Source of the DNA: Frondihabitans sp. Leaf304 | GTDB lineage: Bacteria; Actinomycetota; Actinomycetes; Actinomycetales; Microbacteriaceae | DNA: 64,000 nt | Direction: 5' to 3' | Assembly: GCF_001423105.1 (NCBI RefSeq) | Contig: NZ_LMNV01000005.1 | Location: 197,019-261,018, forward strand | Part shown: piece after piece, positions 50,431-59,184 of the stretch | Layout: each line of letters begins with the position of its first letter | Numbering within the stretch: the first letter of the stretch is position 1 | Translations under genes and position numbers: made by a program | The notes under the pieces: model-generated | The model's database searches: none | The model's input: only the letters and a program-made list of their open reading frames with translations | What the model was told of the DNA's origin: nothing

Positions 50431-51345
50431 GTGCCCCACGGCCGAGCGGCGGCGCTGATCGCGGGTTTGATCGTGCTCGGCGTGGCCGGTTCGACGGTGC
50501 TTCAGGATCCAGGCCCGTCGCGAGCGGGGTCACCGCCCGTTGCCGCCGCCGCGCCCTCCACCTCCTCGGGCACGGCGTTGCCTGAGCAAACCGTCCCCGG
50601 CCTCGACGTCAGCGCCTACCAGCACGGCGTCAGCTTCAGAAAGGTCTATGCCCGGGGCGCACGGTTCGTCTACATTAAGGCGACCGAGGGCGACACCTAC
50701 ACGAGTGCGCGTCTCGCCAACCAGTACACGACCGCGAAGGCAGCGGGTCTCATTCGTGGGGCCTATCACTTCGCGAAACCGAACACCTCGACCGCGGTGA
50801 AGCAGGCCGAGTACTTCGTGGCGTCGCTCGGCGAGCTCGGCGGTGGCCGCGTCGACGGCGGCTGGACGCTGCCGCCGCTTCTCGACCTCGAGTTCAATCC
50901 CTACGCCGCGTCAGACGGCACGAACTCCTGCTGGGGCCTGACACCGAAGCAGATGCAGCGCTGGGTGTCGGCCTATCTCGACACCGTGACGGGGCTCACC
51001 GGGCGCGTGCCGGCCATCTACACGAACGCGAACTGGTGGAAGACCTGCACCGGAGGATCGACCGACTTCACGTCGTACCCGCTGTTCCTCGCCCGCTACG
51101 TCGACGATGTCGGCGGCGGATCGATCGACCTCCCGAACGGCTGGCCGGGCTGGACCATCTGGCAGTACACGAGCACGGGGTCGCGCTACAAGGGCATCAC
51201 GAACCGCACCAAGGGTGACGTCGCGGCGTCCGATGAAAACCTCTTCGCCGGGTCCTTCGACGACCTCGTGGCGCTCGCCGAATCGCAGTTCGAAGCCCTC
51301 CCCGAACTACAGACCGATCGGATCACCCCCGCATCTGGGGACTAG
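50431..51345 (+). CDS. secreted GH25 family lysozyme
   Basis: Muramidase-type protein of 304 residues. An N-terminal signal/anchor (AAALIAGLIVLGVAGSTV) precedes the GH25 domain, with DVSAYQHGVSF (catalytic Asp region), FVYIKATEGDTY, PPLLDLEFNPY (catalytic D-x-E) and PGWTIWQYTSTG. It should cleave peptidoglycan between MurNAc and GlcNAc. The GTG at 50431 follows the PspC stop by two bases. It is probably a cell-wall remodelling enzyme. Confidence 0.9.
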   Translation: MPHGRAAALIAGLIVLGVAGSTVLQDPGPSRAGSPPVAAAAPSTSSGTALPEQTVPGLDVSAYQHGVSFRKVYARGARFVYIKATEGDTYTSARLANQYTTAKAAGLIRGAYHFAKPNTSTAVKQAEYFVASLGELGGGRVDGGWTLPPLLDLEFNPYAASDGTNSCWGLTPKQMQRWVSAYLDTVTGLTGRVPAIYTNANWWKTCTGGSTDFTSYPLFLARYVDDVGGGSIDLPNGWPGWTIWQYTSTGSRYKGITNRTKGDVAASDENLFAGSFDDLVALAESQFEALPELQTDRITPASGD

Positions 51346-51364
51346 CCTCGGGGGTGACGCACGG

Positions 51365-52636
51365 GTGATAGTCAAGAGTCACCTGTGTCAGCGCCTCACC
51401 CGCAAGCCGATCGGAACCACCGTGCCCTCTCTGCCGCATTCGCTTGCCCTCCCGTTCTTCCGGGGGCGCTTCGCCGGCCTTGGCGCTCGGCTGACGCTGC
51501 CCCGCCCGGATGACGCCCCCTGGGCGCACGCACCGGGAGTCGATCCCGACCGCATTCTGATCTTCGGCAACGGCGAGGCCGTGGGCTGGGGTGTGCGGAG
51601 TCACGACCTGGCGCTGCCGGGTCATCTCGCACGCAGCGTGAGCATGCGCACCGGGCGTGGCACCGACGTCGATGTCGTGGCCGACCCGACAATGACCATC
51701 ACCTCCGCGGCGGCCGCGTTGCCTCTCGGCCGTCTCGGCGCCTACGACGCGATCGTCGTGGTGCTCGGGCTGAGTGATGCCCTGCGCATGACGTCGGTTG
51801 CGCGCTACCGCGAGTCGCTGGCGGCCGTGCTCGCCCGGGCGATTGCGCACCGCCATGACGGTGCCGAGATCGTCGTGCTCGAGATCGATCGACCCTCGAC
51901 GCTGAGCCTCTTCGACATCACACCGGGCAGCATCCTCGACGAGCACGCCGATCGACTCAACGCGGAGGCCGCCGACCTCTGCGACGAGTTGCCGGGAGTA
52001 CGTTTCGTCGCCCTTCCCCATGGGCAGGCATCGGACGCCCATGCAGCACCCACGAAGTCTTCCGACGTCTATCGCGCCGTGGCCGACATGCTCGCGGCGC
52101 GCCTCCGGGCACCCCTCGACGAGCAGTTCGCGGCGGGGCGAGAGATCTGCCCGCTCCGTGATTCACCCCAGACCGAGTCCGAGCGGCTCGGCGTCATCTA
52201 CGACCTCGGGATCCTCGACTCGCAGCGCGAGCGACGGTTCGACGACATCGTCGAGCGGGCGCGGATCCTTCTGGCTGCGACCGGCGCGGCCTTTTCGATC
52301 GTGGGGCCCGATCGCGTGTGGAACAAGGCGATCGCCGGTGCCTACGCCAGCGAGATTCCGCTGCGCGGAGCGATGTGCGCCGAGACCATCAAGGGGTCGG
52401 GGCCGTTCATCGTGCCCGACCTCTGGGCCGACGACCGGTTCGTCACACACCCCGCCGCGCGGTTCTACGCCGGCTACCCGATCGAGGGGCCCGGCGGAAT
52501 CCGGATCGGTGCGCTCTGCGTGATCGACTCGCGGCCGCGTCCGGCCGACAGTGTCGACCTCGTTCTGCTTCGCGAACTCGCTCTCGCGGTGCAACGCGAA
52601 GTCGCCCTCGGCACTGTGCCCGCCGTCACCGCCTGA
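51365..52636 (+). CDS. SGNH-like N-terminal domain fused to GAF domain
   Basis: Protein of 423 residues. The N-terminal half looks like an SGNH hydrolase (RILIFGNGEAVGWGV, YDAIVVVLGLSDALRM, then IVVLEIDRPS), but the catalytic GDS is GNG (68-70) and the block III Asn is Ser (GLSDA). The C-terminal half (about 265-415) is a GAF domain, with YDLGILDSQRERRFDDIVERAR, GAMCAETI and RIGALCVIDSRPRP. This would be a sensory protein with an inactive hydrolase-like domain. The start is uncertain between the GTG codons at 51365 and 51422. Confidence 0.8.
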   Translation: MIVKSHLCQRLTRKPIGTTVPSLPHSLALPFFRGRFAGLGARLTLPRPDDAPWAHAPGVDPDRILIFGNGEAVGWGVRSHDLALPGHLARSVSMRTGRGTDVDVVADPTMTITSAAAALPLGRLGAYDAIVVVLGLSDALRMTSVARYRESLAAVLARAIAHRHDGAEIVVLEIDRPSTLSLFDITPGSILDEHADRLNAEAADLCDELPGVRFVALPHGQASDAHAAPTKSSDVYRAVADMLAARLRAPLDEQFAAGREICPLRDSPQTESERLGVIYDLGILDSQRERRFDDIVERARILLAATGAAFSIVGPDRVWNKAIAGAYASEIPLRGAMCAETIKGSGPFIVPDLWADDRFVTHPAARFYAGYPIEGPGGIRIGALCVIDSRPRPADSVDLVLLRELALAVQREVALGTVPAVTA

Positions 52637-52674
52637 GCGGGACGACGGGCGCAAGGCGCCAGGGCAGCGCCGGA

Positions 52675-53568
52675 TTACGGCGTGGGCATACCGCCGTTGA
52701 CGTGCAGCGTCTCGCCGATCACGTAGCTCGACTCGCCCGACGCCAGGAAGACGTAGGCGGGAGCGAGCTCGGCCGGCTGACCCCAGCGACCGAGCGGCGT
52801 CTCGTCGCCGACCTCGGGCAGGGCATCGGCGGGCTGGCCGCCGGCGGGCTGCAGCGGGGTCCAGATCGGGCCGGGAGCGACCGCGTTGACCCGGATGCCC
52901 TTGGGGGCGAGCTGCTGCGAGAGGGCCTTGGAGAAGGTGTTGATCGCGGCCTTCGTCGACGCGTAGTCGACCAAGAACTCGGCCGGGCTGTACGCCTGGA
53001 TCGAGGTCGTGTTGATGATGCTCGAGCCGGGCGTGAGGTGGGGGAGCGCCGCCTTCGTGATCCAGAACATGGCGTAGACGTTCGTCTTGAACGTGTCGTC
53101 GAAGTTCTTGGTGGTGAGCTCGAGGAGGTCTTCGACATGCTGCTGCTTGCCTGCGTTGTTCACGAGGATGTCCAGGCCGCCGAGACCGTCGACCGCCGTC
53201 TTCACGAGCTGCTCGCAGAAGGCTTCGTCTTTGATGTCACCGGGGATGGCCACAGCCTTGCGCCCGGCCTTCTCGATGAGGGCGACGATGTTGTCGGCGT
53301 CCTCCTGCTCTTCGGGGAGGTAGCTGATCGCGACGTCCGCGCCCTCGCGGGCGTACGCGATGGCGACAGCCGCGCCGATGCCGGAGTCGCCGCCGGTGAT
53401 GAGCGCCTTGCGCCCCTCGAGGCGGCCGCTGCCGCGGTAGGTCTCTTCGCCGTGGTCGGCGGGGATCGCGAGATCCTCGTCTTTGCCGGCGCCCTCGAGA
53501 TACTGCTCGGGCGGGGTCATCTCGTACTTCTTGCTGGGATCTTCGAATGCGTACTGATCGGGAGCCAT
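52675..53568 (-). CDS. SDR family oxidoreductase (general-stress/YhdF-like)
   Basis: Protein of 297 residues. An N-terminal extension of about 50 residues ([13 protein letters not shown]) is typical of this stress-related SDR group. The cofactor motif is GGDSGIG, then NNAG, catalytic Ser in NTTSIQAYS and Tyr/Lys in [13 protein letters not shown], ending [13 protein letters not shown]. The ATG at 53568 begins the extension. It should be a soluble NAD(P)-linked enzyme with unknown substrate. Confidence 0.92.
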   Translation of the reverse strand: MAPDQYAFEDPSKKYEMTPPEQYLEGAGKDEDLAIPADHGEETYRGSGRLEGRKALITGGDSGIGAAVAIAYAREGADVAISYLPEEQEDADNIVALIEKAGRKAVAIPGDIKDEAFCEQLVKTAVDGLGGLDILVNNAGKQQHVEDLLELTTKNFDDTFKTNVYAMFWITKAALPHLTPGSSIINTTSIQAYSPAEFLVDYASTKAAINTFSKALSQQLAPKGIRVNAVAPGPIWTPLQPAGGQPADALPEVGDETPLGRWGQPAELAPAYVFLASGESSYVIGETLHVNGGMPTP

Positions 53569-53725
53569 GGAGTGCCTTTCGCTGTCGCGGGAGATACCGG
53601 AGCACGGGTATCCGGGCCCGACGGTAGTCCGGTGAGCGAAGCGGGGTACAGGGGGTTCGGCCGTGCCGGTCGCGCGCTCCTTCGCGGTCGTGCCTGGCCG
53701 TGCGCGACGCTCGTAGGCTGACCGC

Positions 53726-54715
53726 ATGGAGTCGACCAGCGCAGCCCAGTTCGACGCGAGCGCGGCATTCGATGTGCCGGGCCTCGAACGGGTGCGCGTC
53801 GACGTCTGGGCTCTCGGCCAGCCGATGCCGGGCGAGCATCTGCCGGCGTCGCTCCTCTATCTCCTCCGCGACTCGTCGGGCGGATTCCACGTGATCGACC
53901 CCGGCACCGACGGCGACGACAACTGGAGCCGCCTCGTCGACGCGCTGGCCTCCCTCGACGCCCGACCCGACGCGATCCGTTCCGTGACGGTCACGCACCT
54001 GCACGCCGACCATCTCGGAATGGCGACGAGGATCCAGCACGCCTCCGGCGCCACGCTCGCCCTGCACCATGCTGAGGCGGCGGCCCTGCAGACCCTGGCC
54101 GAGCACCCGCCGACCCGCGAGGGCACCGCTCAGCAGGCGCGCGAGTGGGGAGTCCCCGTCGAACGCTCGGCCGAGCTCGTCAACGTCGCCGACGCCATGC
54201 CGCCCGTGATCGTCCCCGCGATCGACCTGCTGCTCTCCGACGGCGACCGCCTCGACGTGCCCGGCTTCGCGCTCGACGTCGTGCACACACCCGGCCACAC
54301 GCCCGGTCACCTGTGTCTGCGCGACACCGGCCGAGGCCTCCTCTTCAGCGGCGATCACCTGCTGCCGACCGTGTTCAGCGGCCTCGGTCTCGGCGGAGCG
54401 TCGACGACCAATCCGCTCGCCGACTACCTGCAGGCGCTGGAGCGCATCTCGCGACCGGAAGATGTAGAGGTGCTGCCGGGGCACGGCTTCCGGTTCACAG
54501 GGGTGGCCGAGCGGGCGGCGGAGACGGCAGAGCATCACCTCCGGCGGACGGCGGAGGTGCGGGCTACGGTGGCCGCGGATCCTTCGCTCTCGATCTGGGA
54601 GATCGCCTCAAAGCTCACCTGGACTGCGGGTTTCGACAATCTCACCGGGTTTCAGTTGTGGTCGGCGCTGTCGCAGACCGCGCTGCACCGTGAATACGTC
54701 GGCGGGCGACGGTAG
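53726..54715 (+). CDS. MBL-fold metallohydrolase
   Basis: Protein of 329 residues. The zinc motif THLHADHLG is intact, followed by [22 protein letters not shown] and the late His in VLPGHG. It belongs to the glyoxalase II-like/LACTB2-type group with a C-terminal winged-helix-like region. TAGGCT (53714-53719) lies six bases before the ATG, giving a predicted leaderless mRNA. It has an active metal site, in contrast to the MBL-fold protein at 23501. Confidence 0.92.
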   Translation: MESTSAAQFDASAAFDVPGLERVRVDVWALGQPMPGEHLPASLLYLLRDSSGGFHVIDPGTDGDDNWSRLVDALASLDARPDAIRSVTVTHLHADHLGMATRIQHASGATLALHHAEAAALQTLAEHPPTREGTAQQAREWGVPVERSAELVNVADAMPPVIVPAIDLLLSDGDRLDVPGFALDVVHTPGHTPGHLCLRDTGRGLLFSGDHLLPTVFSGLGLGGASTTNPLADYLQALERISRPEDVEVLPGHGFRFTGVAERAAETAEHHLRRTAEVRATVAADPSLSIWEIASKLTWTAGFDNLTGFQLWSALSQTALHREYVGGRR

Positions 54716-54745
54716 TTGCCTGTTGTCGGGCCTAAACTCGGCGGA

Positions 54746-55831
54746 ATGGACCTCTTTACACCCGCCGTCTTCGGCGACCTCCGACTCGACAACCGAGTCA
54801 CTATGGCGCCGCTTACGCGCCTCCGCTCCAGCGAGAGCGGCGTTCCCGGCGACCTCGTCGTCGAGTACTACGCGCAGCGCGCCTCGTTCGGCATGATCGT
54901 CAGCGAGGGCGTCTGGCCCGTACAAGAGGGCAAGGCCTACCCGGGCCAGCCCGGCATCGAGACCGACGAGCAGGTCGAGGCCTGGCAGGTCGTCACCAGC
55001 GCCGTCCACGCCCGCGGCGGCACCATCGTGCTGCAGCTCATGCACGGCGGCCGCGTCTCGCACACCGACATCACCGGCACCGACCGCATTGTCGCCCCGT
55101 CGGCGATCGCGATCGAGGGCGAGACCCACACCGCCGAGGGCAAGGTCGCTTTCCCCGTGCCGCACGCCCTGACGATCGACGAGCTCGCCGACGTCAAGGA
55201 GCAGCTGGTGGTCGGAGCCCGCAACGCGATCCGCGCCGGCTTCGACGGCGTCGAGATCCACTCGGCCAACGGCTACCTGCTGCACGAGTTCCTGGCACCC
55301 GGCGGAAACGAGCGCGACGACCAGTACGGCGGCAGCCCGGAGAACCGCGCCCGCTTCGTCATCGAGGTCGTCAAGGCCGTCCGCGAGGCGATCGGTGCCG
55401 GCCGCACCGGCATCCGCATCTCGCCGGCGCACAACATCCAGGGCATCGCCGAGACCGATCCCGCCGACGTGCACGAGACCTACGGCATCCTGATCGACGC
55501 CCTCGCACCGCTCGACCTTGCCTACGTGAGCATTCTGCAGGCCGACCTCGAGGGTGCGCTCGTCACCGACCTGCACGAGCGGTTCGGCGGCGCGTTCGTC
55601 GTCAACTCCGGCTTCGGGCAGGTCACCACCCGCGCCGAGGCCACCGAGCTCATCGAGTCGGCCCACGCCGACGCCATCGCCATCGGCCGTCTCGCGATCG
55701 CGAACCCCGACCTGGTCGAGCGCTGGCAGGCCGAGGCCGACGAGAACGAGCCGAACCCCGGCACGTTCTACGGCCCGGGCGCCGAGGGCTACACGGACTA
55801 CCCGAGCCTGCAGGTGCGAGCCGACGCGTAG
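54746..55831 (+). CDS. old yellow enzyme family alkene reductase
   Basis: Flavoenzyme of 361 residues with an FMN-binding TIM barrel. Motifs are TMAPLTRLRS, QLMHGGRVSH, the substrate-binding HSANGYLLHEFL (HxxN pair) and NERDDQYGGSPENR. It should reduce activated C=C bonds using NAD(P)H. The ATG at 54746 is preferred over the TTG at 54716 because TAAACT lies seven bases upstream. It is the neighbour of the MBL hydrolase. It resembles NemA-type reductases, but I cannot assign the symbol. Confidence 0.93.
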   Translation: MDLFTPAVFGDLRLDNRVTMAPLTRLRSSESGVPGDLVVEYYAQRASFGMIVSEGVWPVQEGKAYPGQPGIETDEQVEAWQVVTSAVHARGGTIVLQLMHGGRVSHTDITGTDRIVAPSAIAIEGETHTAEGKVAFPVPHALTIDELADVKEQLVVGARNAIRAGFDGVEIHSANGYLLHEFLAPGGNERDDQYGGSPENRARFVIEVVKAVREAIGAGRTGIRISPAHNIQGIAETDPADVHETYGILIDALAPLDLAYVSILQADLEGALVTDLHERFGGAFVVNSGFGQVTTRAEATELIESAHADAIAIGRLAIANPDLVERWQAEADENEPNPGTFYGPGAEGYTDYPSLQVRADA

Positions 55832-55873
55832 AGCGTCGCCCGCGTCACGAGGTGCTCTGGTGTGACCTCGCTC

Positions 55874-55936
55874 GAATCGGCCGACATCGCGCGCCGCGGC
55901 GCTGTGATGTCGGCCGATTCGCGTCAGGTCGCCGGC
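55874..55936. repeat. 63-bp dispersed repeat, copy 2
   Basis: It matches copy 1 (47218-47280) at 58 of 63 positions and keeps the GAATCGGCCGA/TCGGCCGATTC inverted repeat. The TGA stop of the minus-strand glycerate kinase (55924-55926) and its last codons lie inside the repeat. Confidence 0.85.
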
Positions 55937-57027
55937 TGGGCCATGGCGAGAGTCTCGCCCGCCCGCTCGAGCCAGCGCGTCGGATCCTGAAGCGCACTCG
56001 CCGTCTCGCCCGCCAGCTCGCTGAGTGACACGGTTGCAGCGAATCGCGTCGTGTCGGCCGTGATCGACCCTGCGACGAGCAGCGCGGGCACGTCGGCCTG
56101 TTCTGCGAGGTCGAGCACGACCGACGGGGCCTTGCCCGCGGCCGACTGGTCGTCAAACCGGCCCTCGCCCGTGATGACGACGTCGGCCTCCCCGATCGCT
56201 CCGGGCAGGTCGAGCAGGTCGGCGACGAAGCCGGCGCCGCTTCGGATAGTGGCTCCCCAGGCGAGGAGCCCGAACCCGGTGCCGCCGGCCGCGCCGGCAC
56301 CCGGCGCGGTCGCTGACCCCGGGTCGCCCGGCATGAGCTCGGCATAGTGGGTGAGCCAGCGGTGGATCAGCACGACGTCGTCGGGGGTAGCTCCCTTCTG
56401 CGGACCGAAGACCGCGGCGGCCCCGGTCGGCCCGGTCAGCGGGTTCGTCACGTCCGACAGCACGACCGCTCCTCCCGCGGGCAGTGCCGGCAGTCCGTCG
56501 AGATCGACCGAGGCGAGGTCGGCGAGGCCTCGCGCCCCACGGGCGATCGGCCTGCCGTCGGCTCTCGAGAACCGCGCACCCAGGGCGGTCAGGGCGCCGG
56601 CGCCGCCGTCGGTCGAACACGAGGATCCGACGGCGAGCAGCACACGGACGGCCCCCGCCCCGAGGGCACTCGCGACCGCCTGCCCAAATCCCGTCGTGGT
56701 CGCGTCGAGCGGCCGGAGCCCACCTTCCGGCACCAGCGTGATGCCGCTCATCGAGGCAAGCTCGACGACCGCGGTGCCGTCGGGCAGTGTGAGGAACGAC
56801 GCCTCGTGGGCCTCGCCGAGAGGCCCTGTCACCCGGATCGGATGCCGGACCGCACCGGGAACGCCGGCCTCGAAGGCGTCGAGCGTGCCCTCGCCGCCGT
56901 CGGCCATGGGGCGCACGATGATGTCGTCGGCCGGTCGCACCCGCTGCCAGCCACGGCGGAGGGCGGCGCACACCTCGGCGGCGGTGGCCGAGCCCTTGAA
57001 CGAGTCGCAGGCGATGACGATCCTCAT
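55924..57027 (-). CDS. glxK: glycerate kinase
   Basis: Glycerate kinase type 1 of 367 residues that should phosphorylate glycerate in glyoxylate/allantoin or sugar-acid catabolism. Hallmarks are MRIVIACDSFKGSATAAEV, PMADGGEGTLDAF, GSSCSTDGGAGAL, DVTNPLTGPTGAAAVFGPQKG and ITGEGRFDDQSAAGKAP. TAGGGT lies six bases upstream of the ATG on the minus strand (leaderless). The 3' end reads into the 63-bp repeat. Confidence 0.93.
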   Translation of the reverse strand: MRIVIACDSFKGSATAAEVCAALRRGWQRVRPADDIIVRPMADGGEGTLDAFEAGVPGAVRHPIRVTGPLGEAHEASFLTLPDGTAVVELASMSGITLVPEGGLRPLDATTTGFGQAVASALGAGAVRVLLAVGSSCSTDGGAGALTALGARFSRADGRPIARGARGLADLASVDLDGLPALPAGGAVVLSDVTNPLTGPTGAAAVFGPQKGATPDDVVLIHRWLTHYAELMPGDPGSATAPGAGAAGGTGFGLLAWGATIRSGAGFVADLLDLPGAIGEADVVITGEGRFDDQSAAGKAPSVVLDLAEQADVPALLVAGSITADTTRFAATVSLSELAGETASALQDPTRWLERAGETLAMAQPAT

Positions 57028-57127
57028 GGGTTGACCCTACGGTCCCCTGCCCCAGCCCCGCCGTCCCACCTCCCGACAGCCGTCGCCCCACGTCTATCCC
57101 GAAAACGCCATCTCGAGCCAGACGCCG

Positions 57128-57149
57128 TAGACCGCTCGGTCGCGGTCTA
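57128..57149. promoter_or_regulatory. operator-like dyad upstream of the TetR gene
   Basis: TAGACCGC (57128-57135) and GCGGTCTA (57142-57149) form a perfect 8-bp inverted repeat with a 6-base spacer. It lies about 40 bases before the TetR (ScbR-like) start and about 100 bases upstream of the divergent glycerate kinase. Confidence 0.55.
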
Positions 57150-57188
57150 GCATGAGCACGCACGGGTCAGGCCGTGTGGAGACTGCCA

Positions 57189-57917
57189 ATGAGAAAAGAC
57201 GGCGGTGACATCGTGAGTGATGACGATGGCGTCACGAACAACGGGCAGGGGCACGGCGACCGACCAACGCCCCCGGCTCTTCCCAAGCCGCGCCAAGAGC
57301 GTGCGCAGGCGACTCAGAGCGCCATCATTCAGGCCGCGGCGACCGTCTTCGCCGAACGGGGATACGCCCGGACGACCCTCGACGTGGTGGCCGTCGAGGC
57401 TGGGGTGACCAAGGGTGCTCTGTACTTCCACTTCTCGTCGAAGCGCGACCTCGCAAATGCCGTGATCGCCGAAGAGACGCGGCTGACTGCGCTTCGGGCG
57501 CAAGAAACCCTCGATGCGGGTTACTCCGTGATTGAGACGATGATCCGGCTCCACCGCAACCTCGCCGCGCAGATCGTCGACGATGCCGTCGTCGCGGCCG
57601 GCGTCAAGCTGACGACGGAGGAGCTCGTCGCCCAGCTCGACATCAGCGCGCCCTACGACTTGTGGACGGATCTGACCGTCGACCTCCTCCGGCGCGGCGT
57701 CGAGAACGGCGAACTCCGGTCCGGCCTCGACCCGGAGAAGCTCTCGCGATTCGTCGTCGGAGCCTTCGTCGGGGTCAATCTCGTCTCGAACTCACTCGGG
57801 CACGGGCCCGATCTGTTCGTGAGGGTCCGCGAGATGTGGGAGATCCTGGTCTCGGGGATCGCGGCGCCCGAGTATGTGGAGGCGTCGCAGCTGCTGCCGG
57901 CGCTGATCCGGCCGTAG
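57189..57917 (+). CDS. TetR family regulator, gamma-butyrolactone-receptor (ScbR)-like
   Basis: Regulator of 242 residues. The HTH is ATVFAERGYARTTLDVVAVEAGVTKGALYFHFSSKRDLA, the pattern typical of the ScbR/A-factor receptor subfamily (GAxYFHF-SK). The ligand domain follows, with the subfamily-like segment LTTEELVAQLDISAPYDLW. An extra N-terminal tail of about 30 residues is disordered. The ATG at 57189 is chosen; a GTG at 57174 is possible. No AfsA-like synthase is visible nearby, so the ligand is unknown. Confidence 0.88.
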   Translation: MRKDGGDIVSDDDGVTNNGQGHGDRPTPPALPKPRQERAQATQSAIIQAAATVFAERGYARTTLDVVAVEAGVTKGALYFHFSSKRDLANAVIAEETRLTALRAQETLDAGYSVIETMIRLHRNLAAQIVDDAVVAAGVKLTTEELVAQLDISAPYDLWTDLTVDLLRRGVENGELRSGLDPEKLSRFVVGAFVGVNLVSNSLGHGPDLFVRVREMWEILVSGIAAPEYVEASQLLPALIRP

Positions 57918-57996
57918 CGGGGTTGTGTGGCGCAGCGGGTCTGAGGTGAGGTCGGCGTGCCGGATCCTGCGGTCCCTTCGAATTTGGCGGTCCCTT

Positions 57997-58080
57997 CGAA
58001 TTTGAAGGAGAAACGCGAGGTGCTCGACGAAGTTATGCGGATCGGCGGGCCCCCGGGTGCGGTTTCTCCTTCGAATTCGG
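57997..58080. repeat. 84-bp element with terminal inverted repeats, copy A
   Basis: The left end is GAATTTGAAGGAGAAAC and the right end GTTTCTCCTTCGAATTC, which pair at 16 of 17 positions. The core contains GCTCGACGAAG and GCGGATCGGCGGGCCCCC. A similar element is at 59073-59155. A partial third left end, CTTCGAATTTGG, lies just upstream. Confidence 0.75.
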
Positions 58081-58083
58081 AGG

Positions 58084-58131
58084 CCGCCACACCGCAGTGC
58101 CGCCACACCGCAGTGCCGCCACACCGCAGTG
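58084..58131 (+). repeat. three tandem 16-bp repeats
   Basis: CCGCCACACCGCAGTG is repeated three times without error (58084-58099, 58100-58115, 58116-58131), directly after element copy A. Confidence 0.9.
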
Positions 58132-58158
58132 ACGCGGCGGCGCCAATAGGGTCGACGC

Positions 58159-58755
58159 ATGGAGTTCACCGCGCTTCCCACCCTCGTCGGCGACCGGGTC
58201 CGGCTCGAGCCGCTGGCGGAGACCCACGCCGCCGATCTCGCCGAGGCCGTCGCCGTCGGAGACCTCTGGCGCACCTGGTACGCGACACACATCGCGGCGC
58301 CCGACGACATGGCGGACGACATCCGAGCGAGGATCGCACTGCACCGGGCCGGAACGCAGGTGCCGTGGGCGGTGATCGACACCCGCAGCGGCCACGCCGT
58401 CGGCATCACCACGCTGCTCAACCTGGAGCCGGAACACCGCCGGCTCGAAATCGGCTCTACCTGGCTCGGCCGTGAGGCGCAGCGCACCGGCATCAACACC
58501 GAGGCGAAACTGCTGCTGCTCCGGCACGCGTTCGAGAGCCTTGTCTGCATCGCCGTCGAATTCCGGGTGCACTGGCACAACCAGCAGTCGCGGGCCGCGG
58601 TGGCTCGTCTCGGCGCGAAGCAAGACGGAGTGCTGCGCAATCACCGGGTGTGGCCCGACGGAACGATCCGCGACACCGTCGTCTTCTCGATCATCGACAG
58701 CGAATGGCCGACCGTGCGGCAGTCGCTGACTCAGCGTCTCGCCGGGCACGCCTGA
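58159..58755 (+). CDS. GNAT family acetyltransferase (RimJ/RimL type)
   Basis: Protein of 198 residues. The RimJ/L-like layout is visible: LVGDRVRLEPLAETHAADL at the start, RRLEIGSTWLGREAQRTGINTEAKLLLLRHAF for acetyl-CoA binding, and VEFRVHWHNQQSRAAVARLGAKQDGVLRNH. TAGGGT (58147-58152) lies six bases before the ATG (leaderless). It may acetylate a protein N-terminus or a small molecule. It overlaps the next gene as TGATG. Confidence 0.92.
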   Translation: MEFTALPTLVGDRVRLEPLAETHAADLAEAVAVGDLWRTWYATHIAAPDDMADDIRARIALHRAGTQVPWAVIDTRSGHAVGITTLLNLEPEHRRLEIGSTWLGREAQRTGINTEAKLLLLRHAFESLVCIAVEFRVHWHNQQSRAAVARLGAKQDGVLRNHRVWPDGTIRDTVVFSIIDSEWPTVRQSLTQRLAGHA

Positions 58756-59051
58756 TGGCTTCGTATCGAGTGACCCTCACCATCGGACGGCTGGCGCGCG
58801 GGGTCGCTCCCGACGCCGTTCTGCCCCGCGCAGCCGAGGCGGCGGCGGCCGAGGTCACCGTCGAGGCGCGCGATGTCGCGGTCGTGCGGGGCGAGGCCCG
58901 ACTGGTGGTCCGCTTCACGGCGGATGCCGACCGCCAGGCCGCCCGCGTGGCCGACCTCGTGGCGACGGCGACGACGGCGCTCGCCGAGGTGCAGCGGGTG
59001 GCGCTGACACGGCGCGATGGCGGCACCTGGACGCGGCTGCCGTACGCGTAG
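58755..59051 (+). CDS. hypothetical protein, 98 aa
   Basis: Small alanine-rich protein of 98 residues with alternating strands and helices, beginning MASYRVTLTIGRLARGVAPD and containing VVRGEARLVVRFTADADRQAARVADLVAT. No signal peptide or membrane segment is seen. It is coupled to the GNAT gene by the one-base TGATG overlap, which supports expression, but the family is not recognised. Confidence 0.7.
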   Translation: MASYRVTLTIGRLARGVAPDAVLPRAAEAAAAEVTVEARDVAVVRGEARLVVRFTADADRQAARVADLVATATTALAEVQRVALTRRDGGTWTRLPYA

Positions 59052-59072
59052 CTGGCAGCTCGCAGCTCTTGC

Positions 59073-59155
59073 AAATTCGAAGGAGAAGCCGCCGCCGCTC
59101 GACGAAGACAAGCGGATCGGCGGGCCCCCGGCCACGGTTTTTCCTTCAAATTCGG
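59073..59155. repeat. 83-bp element with terminal inverted repeats, copy B
   Basis: Ends AAATTCGAAGGAGAA and TTCCTTCAAATTCGG form the inverted repeat. The core shares GCTCGACGAAG and GCGGATCGGCGGGCCCCC with copy A at 57997-58080. It lies between convergent genes at 59051 and 59185. Confidence 0.75.
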
Positions 59156-59184
59156 TGCAGGCGGCAGGCGGCAGACAGACCCGC

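Noticed and set aside
58084-58131. CRISPR array
   Set aside because: Repeats are directly adjacent with no spacers, only three units of 16 bases, and no cas genes are present.
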